A stretch of DNA of 45,729 bases from Dermatophilaceae bacterium. Its GTDB lineage: Bacteria; Actinomycetota; Actinomycetes; Actinomycetales; Dermatophilaceae. The stretch is from assembly GCA_014377705.1 (NCBI GenBank), contig JACMPC010000070.1, positions 1-45,729 on the forward strand, given 5' to 3'. The position numbers were made by a program, and so were the translations under genes. Under the pieces are notes generated by a model. It did no database searches. It saw nothing but the letters and a program-made list of their open reading frames with translations, and had not been told where the DNA came from. This document shows positions 25,123 to 34,100 of this stretch, piece after piece. The first letter of the stretch is position 1, and every line of letters starts with the position of its first letter.

Positions 25123-26052
25123 GTGCCGGACAACGCAGGCGCAGCGGCAGTGACGGCAGTGACGGTGGATGGCCGGCGCCTCCAGCTGAGCAACCTGGAC
25201 AAGGTCATGTACCCCGCGACCGAGACCACCAAGGGTGAGGTGCTCAACTACTACGCCAGGGTGGCTCCGATCCTGCTGCCACACCTCGCCGACCGGCCGG
25301 TGACCCGGATCCGCTGGCCGCATGGCACCGGCCTGCCGTCATTCTTCGAGAAGAACCTCCCACCGGGAGCGCCGTCCTGGCTGCACTTCGTCACGGTCCC
25401 GACCAGCGGGACGCGCACGCAGAGCGGCAACGATACGATCCGCTACCCGGTCGTGCGCGACACCGCGGACCTGACCTACCTGGTGAACCTCGCCTCGCTG
25501 GAGCTCCACGTGCCCCAGTGGCGATTCGACGCCGACGGCCGGCCAAGCCCTCCTGACCGCCTGGTGATCGACCTCGACCCCGGGTCACCGGCCGGGCTGC
25601 ACGAGTGCGCCCAGGTAGCGCTGCTGGTGCGAGAGCGCCTCAGGAGCATCGGCCTGGACACGGCTCCGGTGACCAGCGGCAGCAAGGGCATGCAACTGTA
25701 TGCCGCGCTGCCCGGTGAGCAGGACTCCGAGACGATCAGCGATATCACCCGGGAGATCGCCCAGGATCTGACCCGGCTGCAACCGGGGCTGGTGGTGTGG
25801 AAGATGACCACGTCCCTGCGTCCCGGGAAGGTACTGCTGGACTGGAGCCAGAACGCCGCAGCGAAGACGACGATCGCGCCGTACTCGCTGCGTGGCAAGG
25901 AAGCCCCCTTTGTCGCAGCCCCCCGTACCTGGGCGGAGATCGAACGAGGAGCAGACAAGCGCGACGCCCTGCGACAGCTAGACCTGGACGACGTCCTGGC
26001 CAGGCTGACCCGCGATGGCGACACCTTCGCCGCCGCCCTTTCGCAAACCTAG
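25123..26052 (+). CDS. LigD-type primase-polymerase (stand-alone POL domain)
   Basis: A 309-residue archaeo-eukaryotic-primase-like polymerase that fills gaps during NHEJ. LSNLDKVMYPATETTKGEVLNYYARVAP is the standard N-terminal signature, RPVTRIRWPHG and FFEKNLPPGAPSWL follow. Catalytic Asp pairs lie in VIDLDPG. SGSKGMQLY is the nucleotide loop, and VLLDWSQNAAAKTTIAPYSLRG carries the third acidic residue. The GTG 25123 start follows the ligase stop by 6 bp. In many bacteria the POL, PE and LIG modules are fused; here POL and LIG are separate and PE is missing. The last codons and TAG are duplicated in the downstream 32-bp repeat. Confidence 0.93.
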   Translation: MPDNAGAAAVTAVTVDGRRLQLSNLDKVMYPATETTKGEVLNYYARVAPILLPHLADRPVTRIRWPHGTGLPSFFEKNLPPGAPSWLHFVTVPTSGTRTQSGNDTIRYPVVRDTADLTYLVNLASLELHVPQWRFDADGRPSPPDRLVIDLDPGSPAGLHECAQVALLVRERLRSIGLDTAPVTSGSKGMQLYAALPGEQDSETISDITREIAQDLTRLQPGLVVWKMTTSLRPGKVLLDWSQNAAAKTTIAPYSLRGKEAPFVAAPRTWAEIERGADKRDALRQLDLDDVLARLTRDGDTFAAALSQT

Positions 26053-26115
26053 GGACCGTGCGCGGCAAGAACTCGCAGACCTAGGGACCGTGCGGGGTTG
26101 AACCCGCAAAACTAG
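26041..26115. repeat. 32-bp tandem duplication containing the polymerase stop codon
   Basis: Unit one (26041-26072) and unit two (26073-26104) share TCGCARACCTAGGGACCGTG followed by CGSGG. A partial third unit (CGCAAAACTAG) runs to 26115. The TAG at 26050-26052 is the real stop of the polymerase gene, and the later copies repeat it outside the gene. Confidence 0.88.
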
Positions 26116-26147
26116 CTACGCTGCTCACGCAGAACCGGACTTGGCAG

Positions 26148-26187
26148 ACGGAAAGGTCACGACGCAGCCACGTCATGACCTTCCGTC
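26148..26187. terminator. Hairpin between convergent polymerase and lsr2 genes
   Basis: GACGGAAAGGTCA (26148-26160, one bulged A) pairs with TGACCTTCCGTC (26176-26187) around a 16-nt loop. On the plus strand it is followed by GTTTTC. The position between convergent genes makes a bidirectional terminator likely. Confidence 0.65.
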
Positions 26188-26198
26188 GTTTTCTCGCG

Positions 26199-26531
26199 TC
26201 AGCTATGAGCCTTGTCGTAGGCAGCCAGGACGCCGGCCGAGATACGGCCGCGGTCGCTGACCTGGTGTCCGTTCTTACGAGCCCACTCACGGACCGCACT
26301 CAGGTCCCCTCGACGCTCCCCGCCAGAAGCCCCTGCCTTGCGCGAGCTCTTGCGGCCCCCGGCTCGGCGAGCATGGCCCAACCAGGCAGCAAGGTCGTTA
26401 CGCAGTTTCTTGGCGTTGGCCGCGGTCAGGTCGATCTCATAGGAGACACCGTCGAGCGAGAACGATACGGTTTCAACCGCCTCGCTTCCATCGAGGTCGT
26501 CAACCAACATGTATTGAACGCGTTGCACCAT
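26199..26531 (-). CDS. lsr2: Nucleoid-associated xenogeneic silencer Lsr2
   Basis: A 110-residue DNA-bridging protein that silences AT-rich DNA in actinobacteria. The N-terminal dimerisation domain (VQYMLVDDLDGSEAVETVSFSLDGVSYEIDLTAANAKKLRNDLAAWLGHAR) is followed by a basic linker (GGRKSSRKAG). The C-terminal DNA-binding domain is VREWARKNGHQVSDRGRISAGVLAAY, with RGR as the minor-groove hook. ATG 26531 is preceded by GGGAG. The 81-bp upstream spacer is noticeably AT-rich for this genome and holds ATCGG-N6-CCGAT (26568-26583), consistent with self-regulation. It lies downstream of lysS and a small membrane protein on the same strand. Confidence 0.96.
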   Translation of the reverse strand: MVQRVQYMLVDDLDGSEAVETVSFSLDGVSYEIDLTAANAKKLRNDLAAWLGHARRAGGRKSSRKAGASGGERRGDLSAVREWARKNGHQVSDRGRISAGVLAAYDKAHS

Positions 26532-26612
26532 AAAAACTCCCGAATGAGGAACGATGATGAGTCGATGATCGGTGTTCGCCGATTATTAGGACTCCACCAT
26601 ACTCGACGATTC

Positions 26613-26825
26613 TCACAATGCAGAATCCAACTTGCCAACAATATCCGATTGCCTCGCCGGAGAACCCGACGACTCTTGCGCGGCCTCCCACTGGGAATGA
26701 GCCAACCGCTCACGGCGGTCGCCTTCAAGCATTGCCTTGATGATCAGATAGAACAAGAAGGCGACACCGGCACTGGGCAACAGAGCACCGAGCGCGATCA
26801 ACACAGAATGCAGGCTCACGTTCAC
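26613..26825 (-). CDS. Small membrane protein coupled to lysS
   Basis: A 70-residue protein. One hydrophobic segment spans roughly residues 5-30 (VLIALGALLPSAGVAFLFYLIIKAML). A charged cytoplasmic tail with EGDRRERLAHSQWEAAQ follows. GTG 26825 overlaps the lysS stop as GTGA, so translation is probably coupled. It is followed 81 bp later by lsr2. I do not recognise a named family. Its place between lysS and lsr2 seems deliberate, given the tight overlap. Its composition matches the neighbouring genes. Confidence 0.65.
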   Translation of the reverse strand: MNVSLHSVLIALGALLPSAGVAFLFYLIIKAMLEGDRRERLAHSQWEAAQESSGSPARQSDIVGKLDSAL

Positions 26826-28321
26826 TCCGGCTTCAGCAATGGGAACAGAATGGTCTCTCGGATACCAGACTGCGTGAACAACATGACGATCCGATCTATT
26901 CCAAGACCGAGACCACCCATAGGCGGGGCACCATACTCCAGTGCTCGGAGAAAGTCCTCGTCGAGCTGCATCGCCTCAACATCCCCGGCAGCGGCGCGCA
27001 GGGACTGCGCGGTGAGCCGGTCACGCTGGATCACCGGGTCGATCAGCTCCGAGAACGCCGTCCCGCGTTCGGTGCCACCAATGATGAGGTCCCAGGCCTC
27101 GATCAGCCTGGGGTCCGTGCGGTGCGGGCGGGCGAGCGGCTGCGCCGACGGCGGGTAGTCGTAGACAAAGGTGGGCTGCAGCAAGGTCGGCTCGACGATC
27201 TCACCGAACAGCTCGACCACCAGCTTCTCGGCATCCCATCCGGGTTGTACCTGCACATTGTGACGGGCTGCGATCGCCCGCAGGGTCTGAACATCAGTCT
27301 CTGGGGTGACGTCCTCGCCGATCGCCTCGGAAAGGCCCTGATAGACCCGCAGCCAGCGCCATTCCCCGGCAAGCTGAATCTGTCCGGCGGGCGTGTCGAT
27401 GACTCGCGAACCAAAGGCGTCAGCCGCAGCGAGAACGATAGCCTGAGTCAGCTCGGCCATGGTGTGCTGGTCGCCATACGCTTCATAGACCTCAAGCAGG
27501 GTGTATTCAGGGCTGTGGGTCGAGTCCACACCCTCGTTCCGGAAGACCCGGCCCATCTCGAAAACCTTGTCAACCCCGCCGACGACCGCTCGCTTGAGAT
27601 AGAGCTCCAGGGCAATCCGCAGCGACATATCTATGTCGAAGGCATTGAGGTGCGTAGGAAAGGGTCGCGCCACTGCGCCACCATGAACCAGCTGAAGAAC
27701 CGGGGTCTCGATCTCAATGAACCCTCGGTCGTGCAAAGTCTCCCGCACCGCGCGAACAATGGCCGCGCGGTCGCGAACCATATCGCGCGCCTCCTGGCGC
27801 ACGATGAGGTCGGCGTACCGCTGGCGCACCCGGGACTCTTCGGAGAGCTCGCTGTGCATCGTCGGAAGCGGCCGCAGCGCCTTGCTGGCCATCACCCACT
27901 CGTCTGCCAGCACCGAGAGCTCGCCGCGCCTGCTGGAGATGACCCGGCCGTGCACGAAGACGAAGTCACCAAGGTCCACATCGGCTTTCCAGGCGGTCAG
28001 GGGCTGCTCTCCCACCTCAGCCAGGCTCAGCATGGCCTGGAGGCGTGTGCCGTCCCCCTCCTGCAGGGTGGCGAAGGCCAGCTTGCCGGTATTGCGGATG
28101 AATACCACCCTGCCCACGACACCCACGACGTCCTGGGTCTCTTCCGCGGTCTCCAGGCGCCCGTAGGCCTCGCGCACCTGCGCGAGCGTGTGCGTGCGAG
28201 GCACGCCGACCGGATACGGCTGCCTACCCTCCTCCAGAATTCGTGCGCGCTTGTCCCGTCGGACACGCATCTGCTCGGGCAGGTCTATCTCTTGTACGCC
28301 GGGTGCTCGGGTGTCGCTCAC
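26822..28321 (-). CDS. lysS: Lysyl-tRNA synthetase, class II
   Basis: About 499 residues from GTG 28321 (VSDTRAPGVQEIDLPEQMRVRRDKR); a longer GTG 28357 reading adds 12 unsupported residues. The N-terminal OB-fold anticodon-binding domain spans roughly 40-160 (VVGVVGRVVFIRNTGKLAFATLQEG). The catalytic core has motif 1 at FIEIETPVLQ, motif 2 at FEMGRVFRNEG then THSPEYTLLEVYEAY, and motif 3 at GLGLGIDRIVML. Active-site segments read GGAVARPFPTH and LRIALELYLKR, where E. coli has GGASARPF and LRIAPELYLKR. I believe these variants are common in this bacterial group. It charges tRNA-Lys. The small membrane protein gene overlaps its stop. Confidence 0.93.
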   Translation of the reverse strand: MSDTRAPGVQEIDLPEQMRVRRDKRARILEEGRQPYPVGVPRTHTLAQVREAYGRLETAEETQDVVGVVGRVVFIRNTGKLAFATLQEGDGTRLQAMLSLAEVGEQPLTAWKADVDLGDFVFVHGRVISSRRGELSVLADEWVMASKALRPLPTMHSELSEESRVRQRYADLIVRQEARDMVRDRAAIVRAVRETLHDRGFIEIETPVLQLVHGGAVARPFPTHLNAFDIDMSLRIALELYLKRAVVGGVDKVFEMGRVFRNEGVDSTHSPEYTLLEVYEAYGDQHTMAELTQAIVLAAADAFGSRVIDTPAGQIQLAGEWRWLRVYQGLSEAIGEDVTPETDVQTLRAIAARHNVQVQPGWDAEKLVVELFGEIVEPTLLQPTFVYDYPPSAQPLARPHRTDPRLIEAWDLIIGGTERGTAFSELIDPVIQRDRLTAQSLRAAAGDVEAMQLDEDFLRALEYGAPPMGGLGLGIDRIVMLFTQSGIRETILFPLLKPE

Positions 28322-28466
28322 TGGGCAAGGGTACCCAGCAGCGTCGACCGCGCTCACCTGTAGTCACGACCTGGGAGACGGACGACACCCGGGCAGCCCA
28401 CGGCACGCCCTCCGCCAGGACCGCCCCGCACGCGTCCGCCGGGGGGAAGGAGGGAGGATCGCCAAC

Positions 28467-28973
28467 CTAGAAGAGCGCCATCCCGCAGACCGCCAGCTCG
28501 AGTTCGAGCAGCTGCTTCTTGCGGTCCAGACCCCCGCCGTAGCCGGTCAGGCTGCCGTTCGAGCCCACCACCCGGTGACACGGGATGACAATGCCGATCG
28601 GGTTCTTGCCGTTGGCCAGACCCACCGCCCGTGCGGCACCCGGCGAACCGATACGTGCGGCCAGCTCGCCGTAGGACTCGGTCTCGCCGTAGGGAATCTT
28701 CAACAGGGCAGCCCAGACCCGTCGCTGGAACTCGGACCCCCGAGGCGCCAGCGGCAGGGTGAAGCGGGTGAGCGACCCGGTGAAGTACGCGTCGAGCTGA
28801 TCCGCCGCGTTCTTGAACGGCTCGGCCTGCCGGCCCGCTGGTTCATCTTCGCCGAGGTCTTCGTCATCGGGACGATGCCGCTGAAGGTCCATGTACAGGC
28901 CGACCAGCGCGCTGTCCTGGGCGACCAGGGTCAGCGGACCTACGGGGCTCTCGATCACGATATGGCTGCGCAT
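28467..28973 (-). CDS. ogt: Methylated-DNA--protein-cysteine methyltransferase
   Basis: A 168-residue suicide repair protein that takes alkyl groups from O6-alkylguanine. The active-site PCHRVVG contains C132. The helix-turn-helix (YGELAARIGSPGAARAVGLANGKNP) includes the Arg finger. The N-terminal domain starts SHIVIESPVGPLTLVAQD. The ATG at 28973 overlaps the stop of the upstream Ada/AlkA gene by one base (TGATG), a sign of coupled translation. It sits 145 bp ahead of lysS. Together with the fusion upstream it forms an alkylation-repair pair. The Ada protein here lacks its own C-terminal methyltransferase domain, so this gene supplies that activity. Confidence 0.95.
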   Translation of the reverse strand: MRSHIVIESPVGPLTLVAQDSALVGLYMDLQRHRPDDEDLGEDEPAGRQAEPFKNAADQLDAYFTGSLTRFTLPLAPRGSEFQRRVWAALLKIPYGETESYGELAARIGSPGAARAVGLANGKNPIGIVIPCHRVVGSNGSLTGYGGGLDRKKQLLELELAVCGMALF

Positions 28974-30550
28974 CAGGCGGCCTCCTCATCAGGCATGTGG
29001 TTGATCGGGTGATTTCCTGTCGCCCAGAGATACTGGACGGCATACGAACGCCAGGGCCGCCAGAGGTGAGAGTGGTCGGTGAGGCCTCTATGCGTCGCGG
29101 GCATCCCGAGCTTCTCGGCGGCAAGCCTGATGCCCAGGTCGCCGGCAATAAACGCGTCGGGATCACCCAGGGATCGCATTGCGATGATGTCGACGGTCCA
29201 GGGCCCGAAACCGTGCAGGGCATTCAGCCGGACTCTGGCCTCACGCCAGTCGGCCCCCAGATCCAGGTCGAGCCGTCCCTGCGCGAGAGCCTCCACCAGA
29301 CCCATCAGGGTGCGCCGGCGTGACAGCGGCATGGCGAGATCGCACGGATCCATCAGGGCCAGAGTCTGTGGAGTGGGAAACAGGTGGGTGAGGCCGCCAT
29401 GGGGGTCAGTAATCGGATCGCCGTATCCGCGGACCAGCCGCGCCCCGTGGGTGCGGGCCGCCGCCGTCGAAACCTGTTGCCCCAGAACAGCTCTGATGGC
29501 GAGCTCGGCAGAGTCTACCGTTCTCGGGACACGCCGGCCCGGGCTGCTTGCGACGAGTCTGGCCATCGCGGGATCTGCGGACAGGACGGCGTCCACAGCC
29601 TCCGGGTCGGCGTCGAGGTCGAGCATCCAGCGGCACCGGCTGATGGCGCTGGTGAGGTCGCGCTGATCGGTGAGCGAGATCTGGCAGGCCACATGGTCGG
29701 GGGTTGGCCGCAGCGCAACGACGGCGTGACCGTGGGGGAGTCGAATCGTTCGACGGTAGGCACCCGCGCGCCACTCCTCAACTCCGGGAACGGCGGTCGC
29801 CACCAGGTGGCCGAACAAGTTGTCCGGACAGAACGGCTTCCGGAAGGGAAGACGAAGCGACAAGGTGCCCACCGCCGCGGATGTCGTCGGGGTGCCGACA
29901 GACGCGGATTGCTGCAGTGCTGCGGCAGGCGCGGAAGCGAGCTCCGGCATACCCCGGCCGCCCTGTTGTCCTCCCGCGACTCTGGCCAGGGCCCGCAGCT
30001 CGGTGGGTGACTGGGCGAATACTTCCCGGACGGTGTCATTGAAGGTTCGGATGCTGGCGAACCCGGCGGCGAAGGCGACATCGGTCATCGACAGCGGGCT
30101 CGTCTCAAGGAGAACCCTTGCGGTCTGGGCCCTTTGGGCTCTTGCCAGAGCCAGTGGACCCGCTCCGACCTCGGCGCTGAGCTCGCGCTGGATCTGGCGC
30201 ACGCTGTAGCCCAGCCGGCTGGACAGTCCCGTGACGCCTTCACGGTCAACGACACCGTCCGCGATCAGTCGCATGGCTCGCGCGATCAGGTCCGAGCGGA
30301 AGTTCCACTCCGGGGATCCGGGGCTGGCATCGGGGCGGCAACGCTTGCAGGCGCGGAAGCCGGCCTGCTGAGCCGCGGCAGCACTCGGGTAGAAACGCAG
30401 GTTCTGGCGATGCGGCCGGGCGGGGCAGCTCGGGCGGCAGTAGATGCCGGTGGTCACCACGGCACAGAAGAACCAGCCGTCGAAGCGTGCGTCCCTGGAG
30501 CGTATGGCGCGTTCGCAGGCTTCGGAGTCCTTGTGCATATCCATGATCAT
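28973..30550 (-). CDS. Ada regulatory domain fused to AlkA DNA-3-methyladenine glycosylase
   Basis: A 525-residue fusion. The N-terminal Ada metal-binding domain has zinc ligands C38, C42, C68 and C71 (GIYCRPSCPARP and CKRCRPD). In Ada, C38 takes methyl from phosphotriesters and activates DNA binding. An AraC-type HTH pair follows (roughly 95-195: LSSRLGYSVRQIQREL, MTDVAFAAGFASIRTFND). A variable linker then leads to AlkA: an N-terminal domain (LRLPFRKPFCPDNLFGHLVATAVPGVEEW) and HhH-GPD (LHGFGPWTVDIIAMRSLGDPDAFIAGDLG, with the catalytic Asp in the VDIIAMR to GDLG region). The start is ATG 30550 or an ATG 12 bp downstream. It senses methylation and repairs 3-methyladenine. Confidence 0.93.
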   Translation of the reverse strand: MIMDMHKDSEACERAIRSRDARFDGWFFCAVVTTGIYCRPSCPARPHRQNLRFYPSAAAAQQAGFRACKRCRPDASPGSPEWNFRSDLIARAMRLIADGVVDREGVTGLSSRLGYSVRQIQRELSAEVGAGPLALARAQRAQTARVLLETSPLSMTDVAFAAGFASIRTFNDTVREVFAQSPTELRALARVAGGQQGGRGMPELASAPAAALQQSASVGTPTTSAAVGTLSLRLPFRKPFCPDNLFGHLVATAVPGVEEWRAGAYRRTIRLPHGHAVVALRPTPDHVACQISLTDQRDLTSAISRCRWMLDLDADPEAVDAVLSADPAMARLVASSPGRRVPRTVDSAELAIRAVLGQQVSTAAARTHGARLVRGYGDPITDPHGGLTHLFPTPQTLALMDPCDLAMPLSRRRTLMGLVEALAQGRLDLDLGADWREARVRLNALHGFGPWTVDIIAMRSLGDPDAFIAGDLGIRLAAEKLGMPATHRGLTDHSHLWRPWRSYAVQYLWATGNHPINHMPDEEAA

Positions 30551-30767
30551 GCCTTGTGCCGACCATTCGTACTAGCGAAGATGCGACATCAACAGACACT
30601 CCGGGTCGTCGCGTCTCGGGCCTCATCACGACCATGTCCACGGGACCCTTCAAGCCCGGGACGCCTCCGGCCGCGCCCCTTCGAAGGGGTGAGCGTGCCT
30701 GTTGTGGAATGGAGCCCGCCGCCGTGGCTGGTTTCATTCGTCGGTCTCATGAGGTGCAGCAGAACAC

Positions 30768-31336
30768 ATGTGCGACACGTTCTCGCAGGCTCTCACCTTG
30801 ATGGCTGAGGCATTCGCTGATGCCCAGGCGGGGGCGGGGTTCCTGGCGCCGGGGGATCTGGCGGCGGAGGTTGACGGGGCGCAGCGGGTGGTCAACGCGG
30901 CGGGTGCGGTGCAGGCGTTGCGGGTGGCCCAGTATGCCGGCCGGCAGCAGGAGCCGGACGGCTCTGGTGTCTGGGTGGATGTTGATCACGGGGTGGGGCA
31001 TGTCAGTGAGCTCGCCTCTGACTGTTTTGGGCCGATGTTGGCGATGAGCCCGGTCGCGGCCAGCCGCAAGTTCATCCAAAAACGCGACGGCACCTGCCGC
31101 TTCCCGACTGCCGGCGAGGCTCCACCCGCTGCGAACCCGACCACGTCACCGCCCACTCCCGCGGCAGACCCACCACCCCCTGGAACCTCGCAAGTCTCTG
31201 CAAACACCACCACCGCGTCAAACACAACGCCGGCTGGACCCTGACCATGACCCGAAAAGGCGTGTGCACCTGGACCGACCCCCACGGACGCCAGTACGTC
31301 ACCAACCCCGCAGACCACCACGAGCTCGCCGCCTGA
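30768..31336 (+). pseudogene. Broken DUF222 / HNH endonuclease gene (internal deletion plus frameshift)
   Basis: The 5' part (from 30768) encodes the N-terminus of a DUF222 protein (MCDTFSQALTLMAEAFADA, ending PMLAMSPVAASRK). It then jumps directly to the start of the HNH domain (FIQKRDGTCRFP), so several hundred residues of the usual middle are missing. Just after CRFP, near 31106, a one-base loss shifts the frame. The +1-shifted frame from 31109 reads C..., then RCEPDHVTAHSRGRP, TTPWNLASLCKHHHRVKHNAGW and ends DHHELAA with TGA at 31334. Both HNH histidines and Cys are recognisable there. The intact family is 400-500 residues, often multicopy in actinobacteria. The 477-bp open frame is therefore not a functional gene. 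Confidence 0.88.
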
Positions 31337-31535
31337 GCTGACGCCGAGCGTGTGCCAGGTGGCTATCCGAGGCCGCCGGTCGCAGGTCGCCGGTCGCCGG
31401 AAGGGCGGCCTTCATGGGTTGCCGATCCTGCCCACTCCGCGGCCCCGGCGGGTCGGGGGTCGCTCGTGTGCAACTGTGGGCGAAGATGGGATCCTGAGCT
31501 GCACCAGCACGCCACCCACGAGGAGATCTCCGAGC

Positions 31536-34100
31536 ATGGCCCGTCGCACGTCATCAAGCCCGCCGCACCCGGCAGACTTCACCGAGCGGATCGTTGACAT
31601 CGACGTCGAGGAGGAGATGCAGGGGGCGTTCCTGGAGTACGCCTACTCGGTGATCTACTCCCGCGCTTTGCCGGACGCCCGTGACGGACTCAAGCCGGTC
31701 CAGCGACGGATCCTGTTCGGGATGAGCGAGATGGGGCTTCGCCCCGAGCGTGGACATGTGAAGAGCAGCCGTGTCGTCGGTGAGGTGATGGGCAAGTACC
31801 ACCCGCACGGTGACGGCTCCATCTACGACGCGCTGGTCCGCCTGTCCCAGTCCTTCACCATGCGCCTGCCACTGGTCGACGGCCACGGCAACTTCGGTTC
31901 GCTGGATGACGGTCCGGCGGCGGCCCGCTACACCGAGGCCCGGCTCGCCCGCGCCGCGATGCTGATGACGGAGAGCCTGGACGAGGAGACGGTCGACTTC
32001 GTTCCCAACTACGACGACCAGCTGATGCAGCCGGGGGTCATGCCTGCGGCCTTCCCGAACCTGCTCGTCAATGGTGCCAGCGGTATCGCGGTCGGCATGG
32101 CCACGAACATGGCGCCACACAACCTCGTCGAGGTGATCGGTGCCGCTCGTCACCTGATGGCCAACCCCCAGTGCTCACTAGACGACCTGATGAAGTTTGT
32201 GCCCGGTCCCGATCTCCCCTGTGGCGGCAAGATCGTCGGGCTGGAGGGGATCCGTGATGCGTATCTCACGGGTCGTGGGTCGTTCCGCACCCGGGCGACG
32301 ACCCGGATCGAGCACGTCACGCCCCGCAAGCTGGGCATCATCGTCACGGAGCTCCCCTACCTCGTCGGACCCGAGAAGGTCATCGAGAAGATCAAGGATC
32401 TGGTCCAGTCCAAGAAGCTCCAGGGCATCAGCGATGTCAAGGACCTGACCGACCGCAAGCACGGCCTGCATCTGGTCATCGAGATCAAGGGCGGATTCCA
32501 CCCCCAGGCGGTGCTGGAGCATCTTTTCAAGATGACCCCGATGGAAGACAACTTCGGTATCAACAACGTCGCGCTCGTCGATGGACAGCCGCGCACCCTC
32601 GGACTGAAGGACCTCCTGCGGGTCTACGTCGAGTTTCGCACGGACGTGGTGCGCCGCCGCAGCGCCTACCGCCTGCGCAAACGGGAGGAGCGGCTCCACC
32701 TCGTCGAGGGCCTTCTCATCGCGATCCTGGACATCGACGAGGTCATTCAGGTCATCAGGGCTTCCGATGATGCCACCATCGCCAAGGCCCGGTTGATGGA
32801 CGTCTTCGACCTGTCCGACCCGCAGGCCACCTACATCCTCGATCTGCAGCTTCGCCGGCTGACCAAGTTCTCCCGGGTCGAGCTCGAGACCGAGAAGGCC
32901 GAGCTGGAGCGTCAGATCGAGGCGCTGCGCGCAATTCTGGGTGATGAGAAGCTGCTCCTGAAGACGGTGTCGAACGAGCTGGCACAGGTCGCCAAGGCGC
33001 ACGGGACGCCGCGTCGCACGGTTCTGCTGGAGTCCGCCGGTCAGCCGGTCACCTCAGCCACGCCGCTGAAGCTGACTGACGACCCCTGCTGGGTGCTGCT
33101 GTCCTCCACCGGTCTGATGGCTCGCACCACGAATGTCGAGGCGCTACCCAGCACAGGGAGCCGGCATAAGCACGACGCCGTGACTGCAGCAGTCCAGACC
33201 ACTGTCCGGGGCCATGTCGCCCTGATCACCTCGCGCGGGCGGATGATCCGGCTCGCCGCACTTGACCTGCCTATCCTGCCGCCGACCAACGGCACCCCGT
33301 CTCTGTCCGGCGGTGCTCCGCTCGGGGCGTTCGTCGACCTGCCCAAAGATGAGCAACCACTGACCCTGACATCCCTGTCGCCGCAATCCCCCGGCCTCGC
33401 CCTCGGAACGGCACAGGGCGTGGTCAAGCGAGTGACGACCGACTACCCGGGGAACAAGGACGACTGGGAGCTCATCAGCCTGAAGTCTGGCGACCGCGTG
33501 GTGGGTGCGGTCGAGCTTCGCACCGGAAACGAGGATCTCGTATTCATCACCTCGGATGCCCAGCTGCTGCACTTCCCCGCAGCCGGCGTGCGCCCGCAGG
33601 GCCGAACAGCCGGAGGAATGGCTGGTATCAAGCTGGCTGTCGGCGCACACAGCGTGTTCTTCACCGCGGTCAATCCCGAGGTGGACAACCTGGTGGTCAC
33701 CTCGAGCGGCTCGTCAGGGGCCTTGCCCGGCACCGAGCCAGGATCGCTGAAGGTCACCCCGTATGCCGAGTACCCCGCCAAGGGCCGGGCGACCGGTGGT
33801 GTCCGTTGCCATCGCTTCCTGCGCGGCGAGGACACTCTGGTCCTCGGCTGGGTCGGGGGCAGCCCGGCCAGGGCGGCCGCTGCCAACGGCGTTGCCCTGG
33901 AGCTGCCCGAGGCCACCGGCAAGCGTGACGGCTCCGGCCTCCCGGCGGCCACCCCGATCGGCGCCATCGTCGGGCCTCTGCCCGAGCCCCGCGAAACGCT
34001 GCTGGCGCCCTCACCTGACCCTGCCGACCTCGCCGATGATGGTGCGGCATTGCTCCCGGGGCCGGAGTCGACACCCGAGTTCCCCGCGAGCCGGGGGTGA
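31536..34100 (+). CDS. parC: DNA topoisomerase IV subunit A-type protein (ParC/GyrA family)
   Basis: An 854-residue type IIA topoisomerase breakage-reunion subunit. ATG 31536 is used (GAGGAG ahead). The longer frame from 31350 reads through an unrelated spacer. The winged-helix core has [33 protein letters not shown] and catalytic Tyr132 ([11 protein letters not shown]). The tower domain and a coiled coil ([21 protein letters not shown]) follow. The C-terminal beta-pinwheel is present but without a recognisable QRRGGRG-type GyrA box, which together with the nearby parE supports ParC. At the quinolone-determining region the residues are G94-S95-I96-Y97-D98, where mycobacterial GyrA has A-S-I-Y-D. 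The tail is Pro/Ala-rich. Confidence 0.92.
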   Translation: MARRTSSSPPHPADFTERIVDIDVEEEMQGAFLEYAYSVIYSRALPDARDGLKPVQRRILFGMSEMGLRPERGHVKSSRVVGEVMGKYHPHGDGSIYDALVRLSQSFTMRLPLVDGHGNFGSLDDGPAAARYTEARLARAAMLMTESLDEETVDFVPNYDDQLMQPGVMPAAFPNLLVNGASGIAVGMATNMAPHNLVEVIGAARHLMANPQCSLDDLMKFVPGPDLPCGGKIVGLEGIRDAYLTGRGSFRTRATTRIEHVTPRKLGIIVTELPYLVGPEKVIEKIKDLVQSKKLQGISDVKDLTDRKHGLHLVIEIKGGFHPQAVLEHLFKMTPMEDNFGINNVALVDGQPRTLGLKDLLRVYVEFRTDVVRRRSAYRLRKREERLHLVEGLLIAILDIDEVIQVIRASDDATIAKARLMDVFDLSDPQATYILDLQLRRLTKFSRVELETEKAELERQIEALRAILGDEKLLLKTVSNELAQVAKAHGTPRRTVLLESAGQPVTSATPLKLTDDPCWVLLSSTGLMARTTNVEALPSTGSRHKHDAVTAAVQTTVRGHVALITSRGRMIRLAALDLPILPPTNGTPSLSGGAPLGAFVDLPKDEQPLTLTSLSPQSPGLALGTAQGVVKRVTTDYPGNKDDWELISLKSGDRVVGAVELRTGNEDLVFITSDAQLLHFPAAGVRPQGRTAGGMAGIKLAVGAHSVFFTAVNPEVDNLVVTSSGSSGALPGTEPGSLKVTPYAEYPAKGRATGGVRCHRFLRGEDTLVLGWVGGSPARAAAANGVALELPEATGKRDGSGLPAATPIGAIVGPLPEPRETLLAPSPDPADLADDGAALLPGPESTPEFPASRG

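Noticed and set aside
30768-31244. The 158-residue frame as an intact gene.
   Set aside because: It joins the two ends of a DUF222/HNH protein and then runs out of frame; the HNH residues are in the shifted frame.
31350-31535. A longer N-terminus for ParC from GTG 31350.
   Set aside because: The extra 62 residues are basic low-complexity spacer translation. ATG 31536 has a GAGGAG site and matches family length.
31536-34100. Calling the topoisomerase subunit GyrA.
   Set aside because: No GyrA box is visible and a ParE-type partner gene lies just downstream. ParC is the better name, although a second gyrase-like pair cannot be excluded without the rest of the genome.
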